This document shows positions 48,740 to 58,514 of a stretch of 64,000 nucleotides of DNA, piece by piece. The position numbers and the translations under genes are program-made. Source of the DNA: Clostridiales bacterium UBA1738 (GTDB lineage: Bacteria > Bacillota > Clostridia > UBA1381); NCBI GenBank assembly GCA_002315735.1, contig DCIA01000013.1, positions 87,365-151,364 of the forward strand, read 5' to 3'. Position 1 is the first letter of the stretch. Each line of letters starts with the position of its first letter. Under the pieces are notes generated by a model. The model was not told the DNA's origin. It ran no database searches and was given only the letters and a program-made list of their open reading frames with translations.

Positions 48740-49535
48740 TGTCAATTTTCTCCACCTGACCATCTATCTTTTGTTCTAAAAACATTCCGCCTAAGTTTTC
48801 AAACCCGTCAACATTATCGCTAACAAAAAACTTATACTGATTATTTTCCTTTATATCAGTGTGCATATCGTCCTTTGTAAGAATGTTTTTAAGTTCTTTT
48901 GCAGTTTCTTTTCCTGCATCAATAAGAGTAACATTCTCGCCCATATACCTTTGAATAGTATTTTTTAGAAGTGGATAGTGTGTGCAGCCCAAAATTAAGG
49001 TATCTGCACCTTTTTCCTTTATCTCAGATAAGTATTCTTCCACCACAAGTTCTGCAACCATAGTATCAAAATGACCATTTTCAACAAGTGGTACAAAAAG
49101 CGGACACGCCTTTGTAAAGGTTTCTATACTGCTATCTATATTCTTTATCAATTTTTCATAAGAGCCACTCTTTATAGTCCCCGATGTTCCGATTATTCCA
49201 ATTTTTTTATTCTTTGTTGCACGAACTGCCGCTTTAACCGTTGGGTTTACCACTCCAACAATCGGAACAGAGATTGTTTTTGCAAGTATAGGAAGTGCAA
49301 CAGAGCTTACAGTGCCACAAGCAATAACAATCATTTTTACATCATTTGAAAGCAAAAAATTCACATCATTTTGGGAATATTTAATAATAGTTTCCTGTGA
49401 CCTTGTTCCGTACGGAACTCTGCCTGTATCACCAAAATAAATAATATTTTCGTTTGGAAGTTCCTTCATAATTTCCTTAACAGCAGTAAGACCGCCAAGT
49501 CCTGAATCAAAAACTCCGATACTTCTATTATCCAT
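48726..49535 (-). CDS. murI: Glutamate racemase
   Basis: 269 residues. Opening IGVFDSGLGGLTAVKEIMKE; the two catalytic cysteines lie in MIVIACGTVSSVALP and LILGCTHYPLLKNTI; IYFGDTGRVPYGTRSQ and IGIIGTSGTIKSGSYEKLI are also typical. It makes D-glutamate for peptidoglycan. Overlaps ddl at its start by one base and DUF1934 at its end. Confidence 0.94.
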   Translation of the reverse strand: MDNRSIGVFDSGLGGLTAVKEIMKELPNENIIYFGDTGRVPYGTRSQETIIKYSQNDVNFLLSNDVKMIVIACGTVSSVALPILAKTISVPIVGVVNPTVKAAVRATKNKKIGIIGTSGTIKSGSYEKLIKNIDSSIETFTKACPLFVPLVENGHFDTMVAELVVEEYLSEIKEKGADTLILGCTHYPLLKNTIQRYMGENVTLIDAGKETAKELKNILTKDDMHTDIKENNQYKFFVSDNVDGFENLGGMFLEQKIDGQVEKIDIEKY

Positions 49536-50599
49536 TATTTCACCCTTTTCATGCCCAAATCAATCAGTTCATCTAAAAGCTTTGTGTATCCTAATCCTTT
49601 TGCATCCCAAAGTTTTGGATACATACTGATATTGGTAAATCCCGGCATTGTATTAATTTCATTTAGTACAATTTCACCATTGTCATACTTTACAAAAAAG
49701 TCTGCTCTGGTAAGTCCCATACCATCAACTGCCCTAAATGCTTTAAGTGCATATTCTCTTATTTTTTCCTTTGTTTCAAGCGGAATATTTGCAGGAATTT
49801 GAAGTTCTGTTGTGTTATCGTTATATTTAGCATCAAAATCATAAAATTCAACGGTTGGCATTATCTCTCCAACCTCTGCCGCTTTTGGATTTTCGTTTCC
49901 TAAAATTGCACATTCAACTTCGTGACCATCAATATTTTCTTCAACTAAAATTTTTCGGTCAAATTTTGATGCTTCCTTTAATGCACTGATTAGTTCTTCC
50001 CTATTATGAGCCTTTCCGACACCAACTGATGAGCCTGTGTTACATGGCTTTACAAAGCACGGATAACCCAGTTTTTCTTCGATTTTTTCTATGTAAGTTT
50101 CAATATTATTTTTTGTTTCTACCAAAACCCAGTCAGCTTGTGGAATTCCTGCACTTTGGAATATAATTTTTGCATATGCTTTATCCATTCCAACTGCTGA
50201 CGCTAAAACTCCCATACCAACATATTTTAAATTTGCAAGTTCTAAAAGGCCTTGGATTGTTCCGTCTTCACCATATTCTCCATGCAGAACAGGAAATACA
50301 ATGTCAGGATGAATTTTTGCGATTTCATCATCAAAAACAAGAATTGCCTTATCCTTTGCATCAGGAGAAATTATTGCGTGCTTTTTGTTCTCAACATCTT
50401 TTTCCCAATCACCATTTTCGATTTTTGAAATGTCACCCGTATACAAAAACCATTCTCCGTCTTTTGTAATTCCTAACTTTGTGATTTCATACTTATCTTT
50501 ATCAAGATTGTTTAGAACCGATGTGACAGATTTTCTTGATATTTCATGTTCAGGCGATTGTCCGCCAAAAATCACACATAACTTTAATTTATCAGTCAA
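49535..50599 (-). CDS. ddl: D-alanine-D-alanine ligase
   Basis: 354 residues from TTG 50599 (GAGGTG six bases upstream, inside the end of the rluD-family gene). ATP-grasp ligase: LCVIFGGQSPEHEISRKSVT, VFPVLHGEYGEDGTIQGLLE, GYPCFVKPCNTGSSVGVGKA, and VLNEINTMPGFTNISMYPKL (metal-binding Glu/Asn). It makes the D-Ala-D-Ala dipeptide for the wall. The Ser-Tyr region seen in vancomycin-susceptible ligases should be checked by alignment; nothing suggests a D-Lac or D-Ser ligase. Confidence 0.92.
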   Translation of the reverse strand: MTDKLKLCVIFGGQSPEHEISRKSVTSVLNNLDKDKYEITKLGITKDGEWFLYTGDISKIENGDWEKDVENKKHAIISPDAKDKAILVFDDEIAKIHPDIVFPVLHGEYGEDGTIQGLLELANLKYVGMGVLASAVGMDKAYAKIIFQSAGIPQADWVLVETKNNIETYIEKIEEKLGYPCFVKPCNTGSSVGVGKAHNREELISALKEASKFDRKILVEENIDGHEVECAILGNENPKAAEVGEIMPTVEFYDFDAKYNDNTTELQIPANIPLETKEKIREYALKAFRAVDGMGLTRADFFVKYDNGEIVLNEINTMPGFTNISMYPKLWDAKGLGYTKLLDELIDLGMKRVK

Positions 50600-51512
50600 T
50601 ATTAACACCTCTTCTTAATTTTGTGAGAACCTCCTCAAAATAACTTGGAAGTTCCGCTGAAAATTCCATATATTCGTTTGTTTTTGGATGAACGAAACCT
50701 ATCGTTTTGGCAAACAACAGTTGTCCATCTGTTTTTATTTTTTCTTTTTGCAATCCATAAGTTCTGTCACCTACAAGGCTATGCCCTATTGATGCCATAT
50801 GCACTCTTATTTGATGCGTTCTTCCCGTTTCCAACACACATTCTAAAAGAGTGTAGCCATTATAGTTTTCTAGTACGCTATAATGAGTAATCGCTTCTCT
50901 TCCACCCTTTACTATTGCCATTTTCTTTCTGTCCTTTGGGTGTCTTGCAATCGGTTTATTAACCGTGCCACCCTCTGTAACTTTCCCATTAACAAGAGCA
51001 ATATATCTTCTGTTTGCTTTTCTTTCTTTTAGTTGATGTGAAAGCTTTAAATGTGCATCGTTATTTTTAGCAACCACCAAAAGTCCTGCTGTATCTTTAT
51101 CTATTCTATGAACTATTCCGGGTCTTATTACACCATTAATCTGCGATAAATTATCCCCAAAATGATATAAAAGTGCATTTACCAAAGTACCTGTTCTGTT
51201 TCCATTTGCCGGATGCACAACCATACCTTGTGGTTTATTAACAACTATTAAGTCATCATCTTCAAAAAAAATATCAAGCGGTATATCCTCGGGAAGCGCA
51301 TCTAAAATTTCAGGTTCAGGTAAATTGATTTCAATAATTTCGCTATCCTTTGGAATATACTTTTTTGATAATGGTTTTCCGTCTAACAAGACATTTCCCT
51401 TTTCGCAAAGAGTCGCTGCAAAAGTCCTTGAAACATCGTCAATATTTTCACTTAAATACTTATCTAAACGGTAATTATCAGGATTTTCTACCGGAAGTAA
51501 TATCTTTTCCAT
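50592..51512 (-). CDS. RluA/RluD-family pseudouridine synthase
   Basis: 306 residues from ATG 51512 (GTGGAGG five bases upstream). An S4 domain (~10-70, YRLDKYLSENIDDVSRTFAA) precedes the catalytic domain, with HRIDKDTAGLLVVAKNNDAH carrying the nucleophile Asp, and LLECVLETGRTHQIRVHMAS. YlyB-like; it sits right after lspA as in B. subtilis. Modifies uridines in large-subunit rRNA. Overlaps lspA by 35 bases. Confidence 0.9.
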   Translation of the reverse strand: MEKILLPVENPDNYRLDKYLSENIDDVSRTFAATLCEKGNVLLDGKPLSKKYIPKDSEIIEINLPEPEILDALPEDIPLDIFFEDDDLIVVNKPQGMVVHPANGNRTGTLVNALLYHFGDNLSQINGVIRPGIVHRIDKDTAGLLVVAKNNDAHLKLSHQLKERKANRRYIALVNGKVTEGGTVNKPIARHPKDRKKMAIVKGGREAITHYSVLENYNGYTLLECVLETGRTHQIRVHMASIGHSLVGDRTYGLQKEKIKTDGQLLFAKTIGFVHPKTNEYMEFSAELPSYFEEVLTKLRRGVNID

Positions 51513-51978
51513 TTTTTCCTCCACTTTTATCAAAAAGTAAGAAATATATCATTAGAGCAATCGCACCGAATGTTATCGCAATATCGGCAACATTAAAAAC
51601 CGGAAAATTCATAAATGCTGTTTGAATAAAGTCAACAACCGAGCCTCGAAAAACTCTGTCGATTGCATTTCCAAATGCGCCTGCAAACAAAAGCGCAAAA
51701 GACCAGTTTACAAGCCTGCTTTCAGGCTTAATCACATACCAATAAAGTGACAACGCAATGCAAAATATAACCGAAATAACGCCTAAAATAGCCGTTTTCC
51801 CTGAAAAAATACTAAATGCAGCACCCGTATTTTTGACAAATACAAAGTCAAAAAGGTGCGGAATTATCGTTATACTTGTGTGTTCTGAAAATGTATGTTC
51901 AACAATAAGTTTTGTTATTTGATCCAAAAAAATTATAATTATTGTGGCTAAAATATACTTCGAATATTTGTTTTTCAT
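51478..51978 (-). CDS. lspA: Lipoprotein signal peptidase II
   Basis: 166 residues from ATG 51978 (GAAAGGACT upstream; the frame stays open 24 codons further). Four membrane helices. Family motifs: IFLDQITKLIV, VKNTGAAFSIFSGK, FGNAIDRVFRGSVVDFI (first catalytic Asp) and FNVADIAITFGA (second). It cleaves the signal from prolipoproteins after lipidation. An extended -10 (TGATAAAAT, -10 at 52010-52015) stands just beyond the ileS terminator, so the cluster lspA-rluD-ddl-murI-DUF1934-ctpA may begin here. Confidence 0.93.
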   Translation of the reverse strand: MKNKYSKYILATIIIIFLDQITKLIVEHTFSEHTSITIIPHLFDFVFVKNTGAAFSIFSGKTAILGVISVIFCIALSLYWYVIKPESRLVNWSFALLFAGAFGNAIDRVFRGSVVDFIQTAFMNFPVFNVADIAITFGAIALMIYFLLFDKSGGKNGKDITSGRKS

Positions 51979-52032
51979 TAATGTAGTCCTTTCAAACATA
52001 TTCTTTAATATTTTATCACAATTTAAAAAAAA

Positions 52033-52059
52033 AGAAAAGGTTTTTTTCAAACCTTTTCT
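52033..52059 (-). terminator. Intrinsic terminator of ileS
   Basis: AGAAAAGGTTT pairs with AAACCTTTTCT, 5-base loop; nine T residues follow on the minus strand. Confidence 0.88.
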
Positions 52060-52071
52060 CTATTTTTTTAA

Positions 52072-54858
52072 TTATTTTGTAAGTTTCTTAACACAATCAG
52101 CACAAATTCCATCAAAACCTTCAATAGTTCCGACAGTTTCTGATCTTACCCAACATCTTCCGCATTTTTCGTGTTCGCTTGCTTTAACCAAAACTCTAAC
52201 GACATCTCCACTAAATGCTTCTTGACCTTCCGCCTCTTCAACAGTTGCCTTTGATGTAATAAAGATTTCAGCAAGGTCGTCCTTATTTGCCAATAGGAAG
52301 TCATACATTTCGCCCTTAGCATACACTGTAACCTCGGCATCTAATGACTTACCGATAACCTTTTCGTTTCTTGCAGGCTCTAATGCACGATTTACATCGT
52401 TTCTTACCGCAATAAGCTTATCCCACTTTTCTGCAAGTTTGTTGTCTTCATATTTGTCCATAACCTTTGGCATACGATTTAAAAGAACGCTTACCTTGTC
52501 ATCACTTTCAAAGTGTGGCATAAACTTCCAAATTTCTTCAGCAGTATATGCAATAACAGGAGCTAAAAGTTTTACTAATGAATCAAGAATTATATACATT
52601 GCACTTTGAGCCGAGCGTCTTTCCTTTGAATCTGCTTTTTCTGTGTATAATCTTGATTTTAACACATCAAGATAGAAGTTGCTAAGGTCAACTATACAGA
52701 AGTTTAGAATTACTGAATATAGTGTGTGGAATTCGTATGCTTCGTATGATGCAATGGCCTTTTTAACAACTTCGTTAAGTTTTAAAAGTGACCACTTATC
52801 AAGTTCTAGCATATCTTCATAGCTTACCATATCCTTATTAGGGTCAAAATCGTTTATGTTTGAAAGGATATATCTTGCAGTATTTCTAATCTTTCTGTAA
52901 CCTTCAGAAAGTTGCTTTAATGAGTCCTGACTCATACGCATATCTGTTCTGTAATCGGCTGAAACAACCCAAAGTCTTAAAACATCTGCACCGTATTGCT
53001 TAACTATATCAGCGGGAGCAATGACATTTCCCTTGGATTTTGACATCTTTCTGCCTTCGCCGTCCTGAATCATACCATGAGTTATAACAGTTTTATAAGG
53101 AGCCTTTCCTGTTACTGCAATACTTGTAAGAAGTGAAGATTGGAACCAACCTCTATATTGGTCATTACCCTCTAAATAAACATCAGCAGGCCATACTAAG
53201 TCTTCTCTATCTTCGCAAACTGCCATATGTGACGAACCCGAATCAAACCAAACATCCATAATATCTTTTTCTTTTGTAAATTCATGGCAGCCACATTCGC
53301 AAGTTAAACCTTCCGGAATAATCTCGTTTGCATCTAGTTCCCACCACTTATCAGGGCCTTCTTCACGGAATAATTTTGATACTTTTTTGATTGTTTCGTC
53401 GTTTACGATTTCCTTACCACATTCTTTGCAATAGAAAATCGGAATAGGCACACCCCAAGTTCTTTGTCTTGAAATACACCAATCACTTCTGTCAACAACC
53501 ATTGACTTAATTCTTTCTTCGCCCCATTCAGGAATCCATTTAACACCTTCAATAGCCTTTACAGCATCATCTTTTAAGGCATCAACGCTTGCAAACCATT
53601 GGTCAGCTGCTCGGAAAATAATCGGGCTATCACATCTCCAACAATGTGGATATTGGTGAACGATTTCTTGTGCGGCAACTAATGCACCGTCTTCTTTTAA
53701 TTTATTAAGAATCTTTTCATTTGATTCTTCATAATAAAGTCCTGCAAATTCGCCTGCTTCTGCCGTTTGATATCCCTTATCATCAACAGGAACAATGATT
53801 TCAATTTGAGGATAGTTCTTGCATACAATATAGTCCTCTGCACCAAATCCGGGAGCTGTATGAACACAGCCTGTACCTGCATCAAGAGTTACATGGTCAC
53901 CAATTATTACAAGTGATTCTCTATCAATAAATGGATGTGCACAAGTCAAAAGTTCAAGTTCTTTACCTACAAAAGTTTTAACAACTTCATAGTTAGGGTC
54001 AAGATTTGCAGCAGCAACTACACTGTCAATTAGGTCAGTTGCCAAAACATAAATTTCGCCATTTGAGAATTTTACCAGCGAGTATTCAAAATCAGGATTT
54101 AGACAGATTGCAAGGTTACCCGGAAGTGTCCAAGTAGTTGTTGTCCAAATCACAAAATAAACATTTTTAAGACCTTCAAATAGCCCTTTATCGTCCTTTA
54201 CCAAAAACTTAACATATATTGAAGTTGTCTTATCTTCTGCGTATTCTATCTCGGCTTCTGCTAAGGCAGTTTCACAGTGTGGACACCAATAAACAGGCTT
54301 TAATCCTTTATAAATTAGACCTTTTTTTGCCATTTCGCCAAAAACTTCAATTTGTTTTGCGACAAATTCATTTTTAAGTGTAAGATATGGGTTATCCCAA
54401 TCACCTAAAACCCCAAGGCGCTTAAATTGTTCTTTTTGATTTTCAACGTGAGATTTAGCAAATTCACGACAAGCTTGTCTGAATTTTACAGGGCCGGCCT
54501 GATGACGATTTATACCAAGTTTCTTTATAGCTTGTTGCTCGATAGGTAGTCCGTGGGTATCCCAGCCCGGAACATAAGGTGAATAAAAACCTTGTAAGTT
54601 CTTATATCTTATAATAATATCCTTTAAAATCTTGTTTAGGGCGTGTCCCATATGTATGTCACCATTAGCATATGGAGGGCCGTCATGTAAAATAAAGGGT
54701 ATGTTACCTTTATTCTTTTCTTTTAGTTTGTTGTATAAATCAATATCTTCCCAATATTTCAAAGTATCCGGTTCTCTTTGTGGCAAGGAAGCACGCATAG
54801 GAAAATCCGTACTGGGAAGATTAACAGATTTTGTGTAGTCTTTGCAATTATCGCACAT
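52072..54858 (-). CDS. ileS: Isoleucyl-tRNA synthetase
   Basis: 928 residues, bacterial type. HIGH motif in PPYANGDIHMGHALNKILKD; KMSKS in EGRKMSKSKGNVIAPADIVK; CP1 editing domain (~190-390); C-terminal zinc ribbon CGRCWVRSETVG...CADCVKK. AGAAAGGA precedes the ATG. No T-box leader is possible: the divIVA stop is only 57 bases upstream, and the small hairpin in that gap has no U-tract. Confidence 0.96.
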   Translation of the reverse strand: MCDNCKDYTKSVNLPSTDFPMRASLPQREPDTLKYWEDIDLYNKLKEKNKGNIPFILHDGPPYANGDIHMGHALNKILKDIIIRYKNLQGFYSPYVPGWDTHGLPIEQQAIKKLGINRHQAGPVKFRQACREFAKSHVENQKEQFKRLGVLGDWDNPYLTLKNEFVAKQIEVFGEMAKKGLIYKGLKPVYWCPHCETALAEAEIEYAEDKTTSIYVKFLVKDDKGLFEGLKNVYFVIWTTTTWTLPGNLAICLNPDFEYSLVKFSNGEIYVLATDLIDSVVAAANLDPNYEVVKTFVGKELELLTCAHPFIDRESLVIIGDHVTLDAGTGCVHTAPGFGAEDYIVCKNYPQIEIIVPVDDKGYQTAEAGEFAGLYYEESNEKILNKLKEDGALVAAQEIVHQYPHCWRCDSPIIFRAADQWFASVDALKDDAVKAIEGVKWIPEWGEERIKSMVVDRSDWCISRQRTWGVPIPIFYCKECGKEIVNDETIKKVSKLFREEGPDKWWELDANEIIPEGLTCECGCHEFTKEKDIMDVWFDSGSSHMAVCEDREDLVWPADVYLEGNDQYRGWFQSSLLTSIAVTGKAPYKTVITHGMIQDGEGRKMSKSKGNVIAPADIVKQYGADVLRLWVVSADYRTDMRMSQDSLKQLSEGYRKIRNTARYILSNINDFDPNKDMVSYEDMLELDKWSLLKLNEVVKKAIASYEAYEFHTLYSVILNFCIVDLSNFYLDVLKSRLYTEKADSKERRSAQSAMYIILDSLVKLLAPVIAYTAEEIWKFMPHFESDDKVSVLLNRMPKVMDKYEDNKLAEKWDKLIAVRNDVNRALEPARNEKVIGKSLDAEVTVYAKGEMYDFLLANKDDLAEIFITSKATVEEAEGQEAFSGDVVRVLVKASEHEKCGRCWVRSETVGTIEGFDGICADCVKKLTK

Positions 54859-54884
54859 GATTTGTAATCCTTTCTATAATCAAT

Positions 54885-54910
54885 TAGGGATAACATAAAT
54901 GTCATCCCTA
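54885..54910 (-). other. Hairpin between divIVA and ileS
   Basis: TAGGGAT...ATCCCTA with an AC/GT inner pair and ATAAAT loop. No T-run follows on either strand. It could be an mRNA processing or stability element; role not determined. Confidence 0.4.
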
Positions 54911-54915
54911 CTATT

Positions 54916-55356
54916 TTACTCCATTTTTTCCAACATTTCAAGTATTGCAGAGCAAATTCCTTTAATTCTTGTTTTATACCCCGAAACTTCTGCCTGCATA
55001 CCGGATAGTTCGTTCTTCTTATTTTGTATATCCATATCATATTGTCTACACATATCTTCTGATTTTGATTGCGCTTCGTTCACAATAACATTTGCCTTTT
55101 CTGCTGCACTCTTTTTAATATCTTCTGCGGCAGTTTGTGCAAGAACGATTGATTGTTGAAGAGTTGCTTCCATGCTCTTGTACTGTTCAAGAGATTGATT
55201 GAGCCTCTTTATTTCTTCCTTTTGGTCTGCATTTTCTTTATAAAGTTTCTCATAATCTTTTCCGACCAAGTCTAGAAAATCATCGACCTCATCAGCATTA
55301 TATCCTCTTAATTTAACCTGAAAATCCTGTCTTTGAATATCTATTGGTGTTAGCAT
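54916..55356 (-). CDS. divIVA: DivIVA-family septum/pole protein
   Basis: 146 residues: the DivIVA membrane-binding N-terminal motif (LTPIDIQRQDFQVKLRGYNA, DEVDDFLDLVGKDYEKLY) followed by a long coiled coil (~35-140). The usual function is recruitment of division or pole proteins to curved membranes. Start at 55356 has GGAGGGTGA upstream. The coiled coil ends at EMLEKME, a short form of the family. Confidence 0.93.
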   Translation of the reverse strand: MLTPIDIQRQDFQVKLRGYNADEVDDFLDLVGKDYEKLYKENADQKEEIKRLNQSLEQYKSMEATLQQSIVLAQTAAEDIKKSAAEKANVIVNEAQSKSEDMCRQYDMDIQNKKNELSGMQAEVSGYKTRIKGICSAILEMLEKME

Positions 55357-55368
55357 AAAATCACCCTC

Positions 55369-56100
55369 CTAAATAAATTTTTTAAATGTTATATGAACTC
55401 TGTCGCTTCTTGTTTTGTTACCTATTTCAAAAACTATTACTCTCCCAAAACCTCTTATAGAAATAAGGTCATTTATCTTAGGAGTAAAATCAATCTTTGT
55501 AATTTCAAAATGGTTAACCAAAACTTTTCCCGAAAGAATTATATTTTTAACATCATTTCTGCTTTTGTTTAATAATCCTGAAATCATCGCATCAAGCCTT
55601 TGTGATGCACAAATTGCGGATATTAATTCAAACTTTTTCTCCGGCACTACAACATCACAAATCGAAACAATTTCGATTGTAACACCAACGCCGGCAATTT
55701 TTGTAATATTATTTTTAATAAATTCGGCAATATCGCTCATCACAAAAACATATGTAACATCTTCTGCGACTAAAATATCGCCTATTTTATTTCTTTCAAT
55801 ACCAAGCGATAATAAACTTCCCAAGAAATGTCTGTGGGTAAGTTCTTTCTTGAATTTTGATGTAATTTTAAGTGCTGATATCGGAAATTCCTCTATATTA
55901 GGTTCTTGCCAATCAGGAAAAACACCATACATTACTCTTTCTGCATCATTAAAGCCACCAAAAAGTATCGCATCGTGAATTTCATTTTTTAAAATCGCCT
56001 GATCTCTGCTGTCTAAAAAAGCAGAAAATCTGGCAGTGTGATATTTTTCGGATAATCTTTTAATATCATGCATCTTATTTAAAAAGATATCATCACTCAT
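55369..56100 (-). CDS. ylmH: YlmH-type RNA-binding protein (S4 domain)
   Basis: 243 residues. N-terminal YlmH domain (RFSAFLDSRDQAILKNEIHD, FGGFNDAERVMYGVFPDW), then a C-terminal S4 domain (AICASQRLDAMISGLLNKSR, VLVNHFEITKIDFTPKINDL, ISIRGFGRVIVFEIGNKTRS). YlmH binds stalled large ribosomal subunits in rescue. YlmG, normally between sepF and ylmH, is absent; only a 51-base gap is there. Confidence 0.9.
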   Translation of the reverse strand: MSDDIFLNKMHDIKRLSEKYHTARFSAFLDSRDQAILKNEIHDAILFGGFNDAERVMYGVFPDWQEPNIEEFPISALKITSKFKKELTHRHFLGSLLSLGIERNKIGDILVAEDVTYVFVMSDIAEFIKNNITKIAGVGVTIEIVSICDVVVPEKKFELISAICASQRLDAMISGLLNKSRNDVKNIILSGKVLVNHFEITKIDFTPKINDLISIRGFGRVIVFEIGNKTRSDRVHITFKKFI

Positions 56101-56151
56101 ATTTACCTCAAAAACATAAATAAGGCAGAAGATTTTCTGCCTTATAAAAGA

Positions 56152-56598
56152 TTATTTGAACATAGTCCAGTCAAGGCCTGTACCGGATTTTCCCTTTTGG
56201 TAATCTCCGGAAATATCATATGATGCAGGTGTTGCAATAAAGATTCCGCTTGAAACCTTTTGAATGTCACCATTTATACCATAGACTGTTCCTGAAATAA
56301 AGTCAACAGTTCTTTTTGCTTCTTCTGTATCAAGACCTGTAACATCAAGCACAACAGGGCGTCTTTGCTTTAATTGGTCAGAGGCTCCGGCAGCTTCACT
56401 AAAACATTTTGGTTTTACAATAACAATGCTTGGTTGAGCCGCTGTTCTATCAATTGGAATTACCTTATTTTTTTTAGAAAACAAGGCTGGCTTGTCTTCA
56501 TTTTGTTCTTCATACATTTCATCTTCCATTTCGTACTCTTCTTCATAATCAACATCGCCGAAACCGACAAAATCTTTCACTGTGTCAACAAAACTCAT
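56152..56598 (-). CDS. sepF: Cell division protein SepF
   Basis: 148 residues from ATG 56598 (AATGGAGGAATT, eight bases upstream; an ATG five codons earlier is part of that site). N-terminal amphipathic helix (MSFVDTVKDFVGFGD), acidic linker, and the SepF core (~70-148: IVIVKPKCFSEAAGASDQLK, QRRPVVLDVTGLDTEEAKRT, VDFISGTVYGINGDIQKVSS). It anchors FtsZ to the membrane. Confidence 0.94.
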   Translation of the reverse strand: MSFVDTVKDFVGFGDVDYEEEYEMEDEMYEEQNEDKPALFSKKNKVIPIDRTAAQPSIVIVKPKCFSEAAGASDQLKQRRPVVLDVTGLDTEEAKRTVDFISGTVYGINGDIQKVSSGIFIATPASYDISGDYQKGKSGTGLDWTMFK

Positions 56599-56619
56599 CA
56601 CAAATTCCTCCATTAATAT

Positions 56620-57321
56620 TTATATAGAATAATCACGTTCTCCGAATATCGCCGTTCCAACACGAACCATATTCGATCCTTCCTCTATGGCCATCTCGAA
56701 ATCTCCGCTCATACCCATAGACAGAAAAGTCACATCTACATTATTATACTTCTCATTATAAATGTCAATGAATTTGTTATATATGTTATGAAAATGTAAT
56801 CTATTTGAAAATTCCGTGTCAATTTTGGGTAGGATTGTCATAAGTCCGCAAACTTTTATGTGTTTTAATTTTCCTGCGTGTAAAAGCATTTCTGAGAGCC
56901 CCGCCTCATCTGTTCCAAACTTTGATTCTTCACCCGAAATATTATATTGAAGAAGAATTTTAATTTCCTTTACTCCGTGTTTTTCTGCTTCCTTTTCAAT
57001 CTCGTCCATAAGTTTTATTGAATCAACAGAGTGAATCATATAAACTTTATCAATAATATACTTTACTTTATTGGTTTGAAGATGACCTATAAGATGCCAC
57101 CTAACACTTTTTTTCACCTTATCATATTTTTCTAAAATCTCTTGCACTTTATTTTCGCCGATATCGGTAACGCCAAGTTCAATCGCCGCATTAATCATCT
57201 CTACGGGATGTGTTTTTGTAACGGCAATTAAAGTGACATCGTTTTCACTTCTCCCGCTTTTTTTCGCAGAGACTTCAATCCGTTTTTTTACATCTTCAAG
57301 ATTTCTTTTAATATCTACCAT
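56620..57321 (-). CDS. ylmE: PLP homeostasis protein YlmE (YggS/PROSC family)
   Basis: 233 residues; alanine-racemase-like barrel with PLP lysine in VTLIAVTKTHPVEMINAAIE, then LGVTDIGENKVQEI, WHLIGHLQTNKVKYI, LMTILPK and the SMGMSGDFEMAIEEGSNMVR phosphate-binding block. No racemase activity is expected. Start overlaps the adaptor-gene stop by one base (TAATG). Confidence 0.93.
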   Translation of the reverse strand: MVDIKRNLEDVKKRIEVSAKKSGRSENDVTLIAVTKTHPVEMINAAIELGVTDIGENKVQEILEKYDKVKKSVRWHLIGHLQTNKVKYIIDKVYMIHSVDSIKLMDEIEKEAEKHGVKEIKILLQYNISGEESKFGTDEAGLSEMLLHAGKLKHIKVCGLMTILPKIDTEFSNRLHFHNIYNKFIDIYNEKYNNVDVTFLSMGMSGDFEMAIEEGSNMVRVGTAIFGERDYSI

Positions 57322-58499
57322 TATTTTTCTCCTATAATAATGTTATCGTACTCGTTAAGAGCACCACCTATCCCTTCAAAAGATGGTTTGATTATTACTT
57401 CTTGACTTAGCGTATTTGTGTAAATTACTTTAACCTTTCTAAATGCAGTACCACGGTCACTTCTAACCATAACGCCTTTTTCGCCATCAACAATATGAAT
57501 GGCTGAAACAGGAACTTTATAGCCTTCATAACTTTCAAGTACAAGTTCAATCGGAGAATATCTAAGCGAGAATACACCCTCTCTATATTGTTCAAACTTT
57601 ATGACCACTACATTTGACATCACATTTGCTTCTTCGCTTGAAATATAGCAAACCGTGCCTTCTGCTTCAATGCCGGGCAGTTTTTCAAATCTGACTTTAA
57701 CCTTTTGATTAATCTTGATTTTTGCAGCTGCTTCTGTATCAACGGTTGTCATAACATACCAAATATGATTATTTACAACTTTACAAAAAGGCTCACCCGC
57801 CAATGCCAATGTTTTGTTTGCATTTTGAATTTCAGGTATTTTATTATATGCCTCAATATTATACGACATTATCGTATCAGGAGTTAATGTAGATTCAAGT
57901 CCGTCAACATTTTTTGAATAAATACCTGCAATTTGCGAATAGACGTCGTGTCTGTTGTTTTGAAGGCTTGCTTCTAATGATGATTTTTTTGCGTATAATT
58001 CATCAATATTTTCTTTTTGTAAACCTTGTACATCGCCTGTTATAATACTTTTAATTTGTGTTTTGTAGTCGACAATTTTTGAAACATTATTCTCATTTTT
58101 TGCATTTATAATGTTGCTTTTTATCGTTTCAAGATTTTCTTCGCTACTTGCACTGAATGTGTACGACGCATTTCCCGCAGATTGAATTTCTTCAATCTTT
58201 TTGCTGATATTGTTAAGTTCTGTAAGGGTTTCTTCCGATGTGTCCCCTGTGTAAATAGTTGATATTGCACTATTTTTCTTTATTCTTGTGCCCTCTTGTA
58301 AGTAGTGATAAATAACTCCGGCAGTCGGTGCATTATACACCTGTTCTTCCTTTACCACATATCCTTCTGTATCAACTTTATTCTCATAGGTTTCCATAAT
58401 CGCCGTTTGAATTTTTACAGGGCTTTTGACATACCTTATACCATAAAAAACAGAAAACAAAAGAAGCCCTACCAAAATAGCATAAATACTCTTTTTCAT
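57321..58499 (-). CDS. HlyD-like membrane-anchored protein of the division cluster
   Basis: 392 residues: N-terminal membrane helix (~4-24), barrel-sandwich start (VDTEGYVVKEEQVYNAPTAG, VIYHYLQEGTRIKKNSAIST), a coiled-coil stretch (~85-185), then the second half of the sandwich (GEPFCKVVNNHIWYVMTTVD, QKVKVRFEKLPGIEAEGTVC) and a barrel domain ending in GGALNEYDNIIIGEK. No transporter genes are adjacent. In many Clostridia such a protein precedes ylmE/sepF; it may be a wall or septum scaffold rather than an efflux adaptor (inference). Confidence 0.75.
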   Translation of the reverse strand: MKKSIYAILVGLLLFSVFYGIRYVKSPVKIQTAIMETYENKVDTEGYVVKEEQVYNAPTAGVIYHYLQEGTRIKKNSAISTIYTGDTSEETLTELNNISKKIEEIQSAGNASYTFSASSEENLETIKSNIINAKNENNVSKIVDYKTQIKSIITGDVQGLQKENIDELYAKKSSLEASLQNNRHDVYSQIAGIYSKNVDGLESTLTPDTIMSYNIEAYNKIPEIQNANKTLALAGEPFCKVVNNHIWYVMTTVDTEAAAKIKINQKVKVRFEKLPGIEAEGTVCYISSEEANVMSNVVVIKFEQYREGVFSLRYSPIELVLESYEGYKVPVSAIHIVDGEKGVMVRSDRGTAFRKVKVIYTNTLSQEVIIKPSFEGIGGALNEYDNIIIGEK

Positions 58500-58514
58500 T
58501 TTTATTCCTCTATT

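Noticed and set aside
54859..54915. T-box leader expected before ileS
   Set aside because: Only 57 bases separate divIVA from ileS; no specifier loop, T-box sequence or U-tract fits there.
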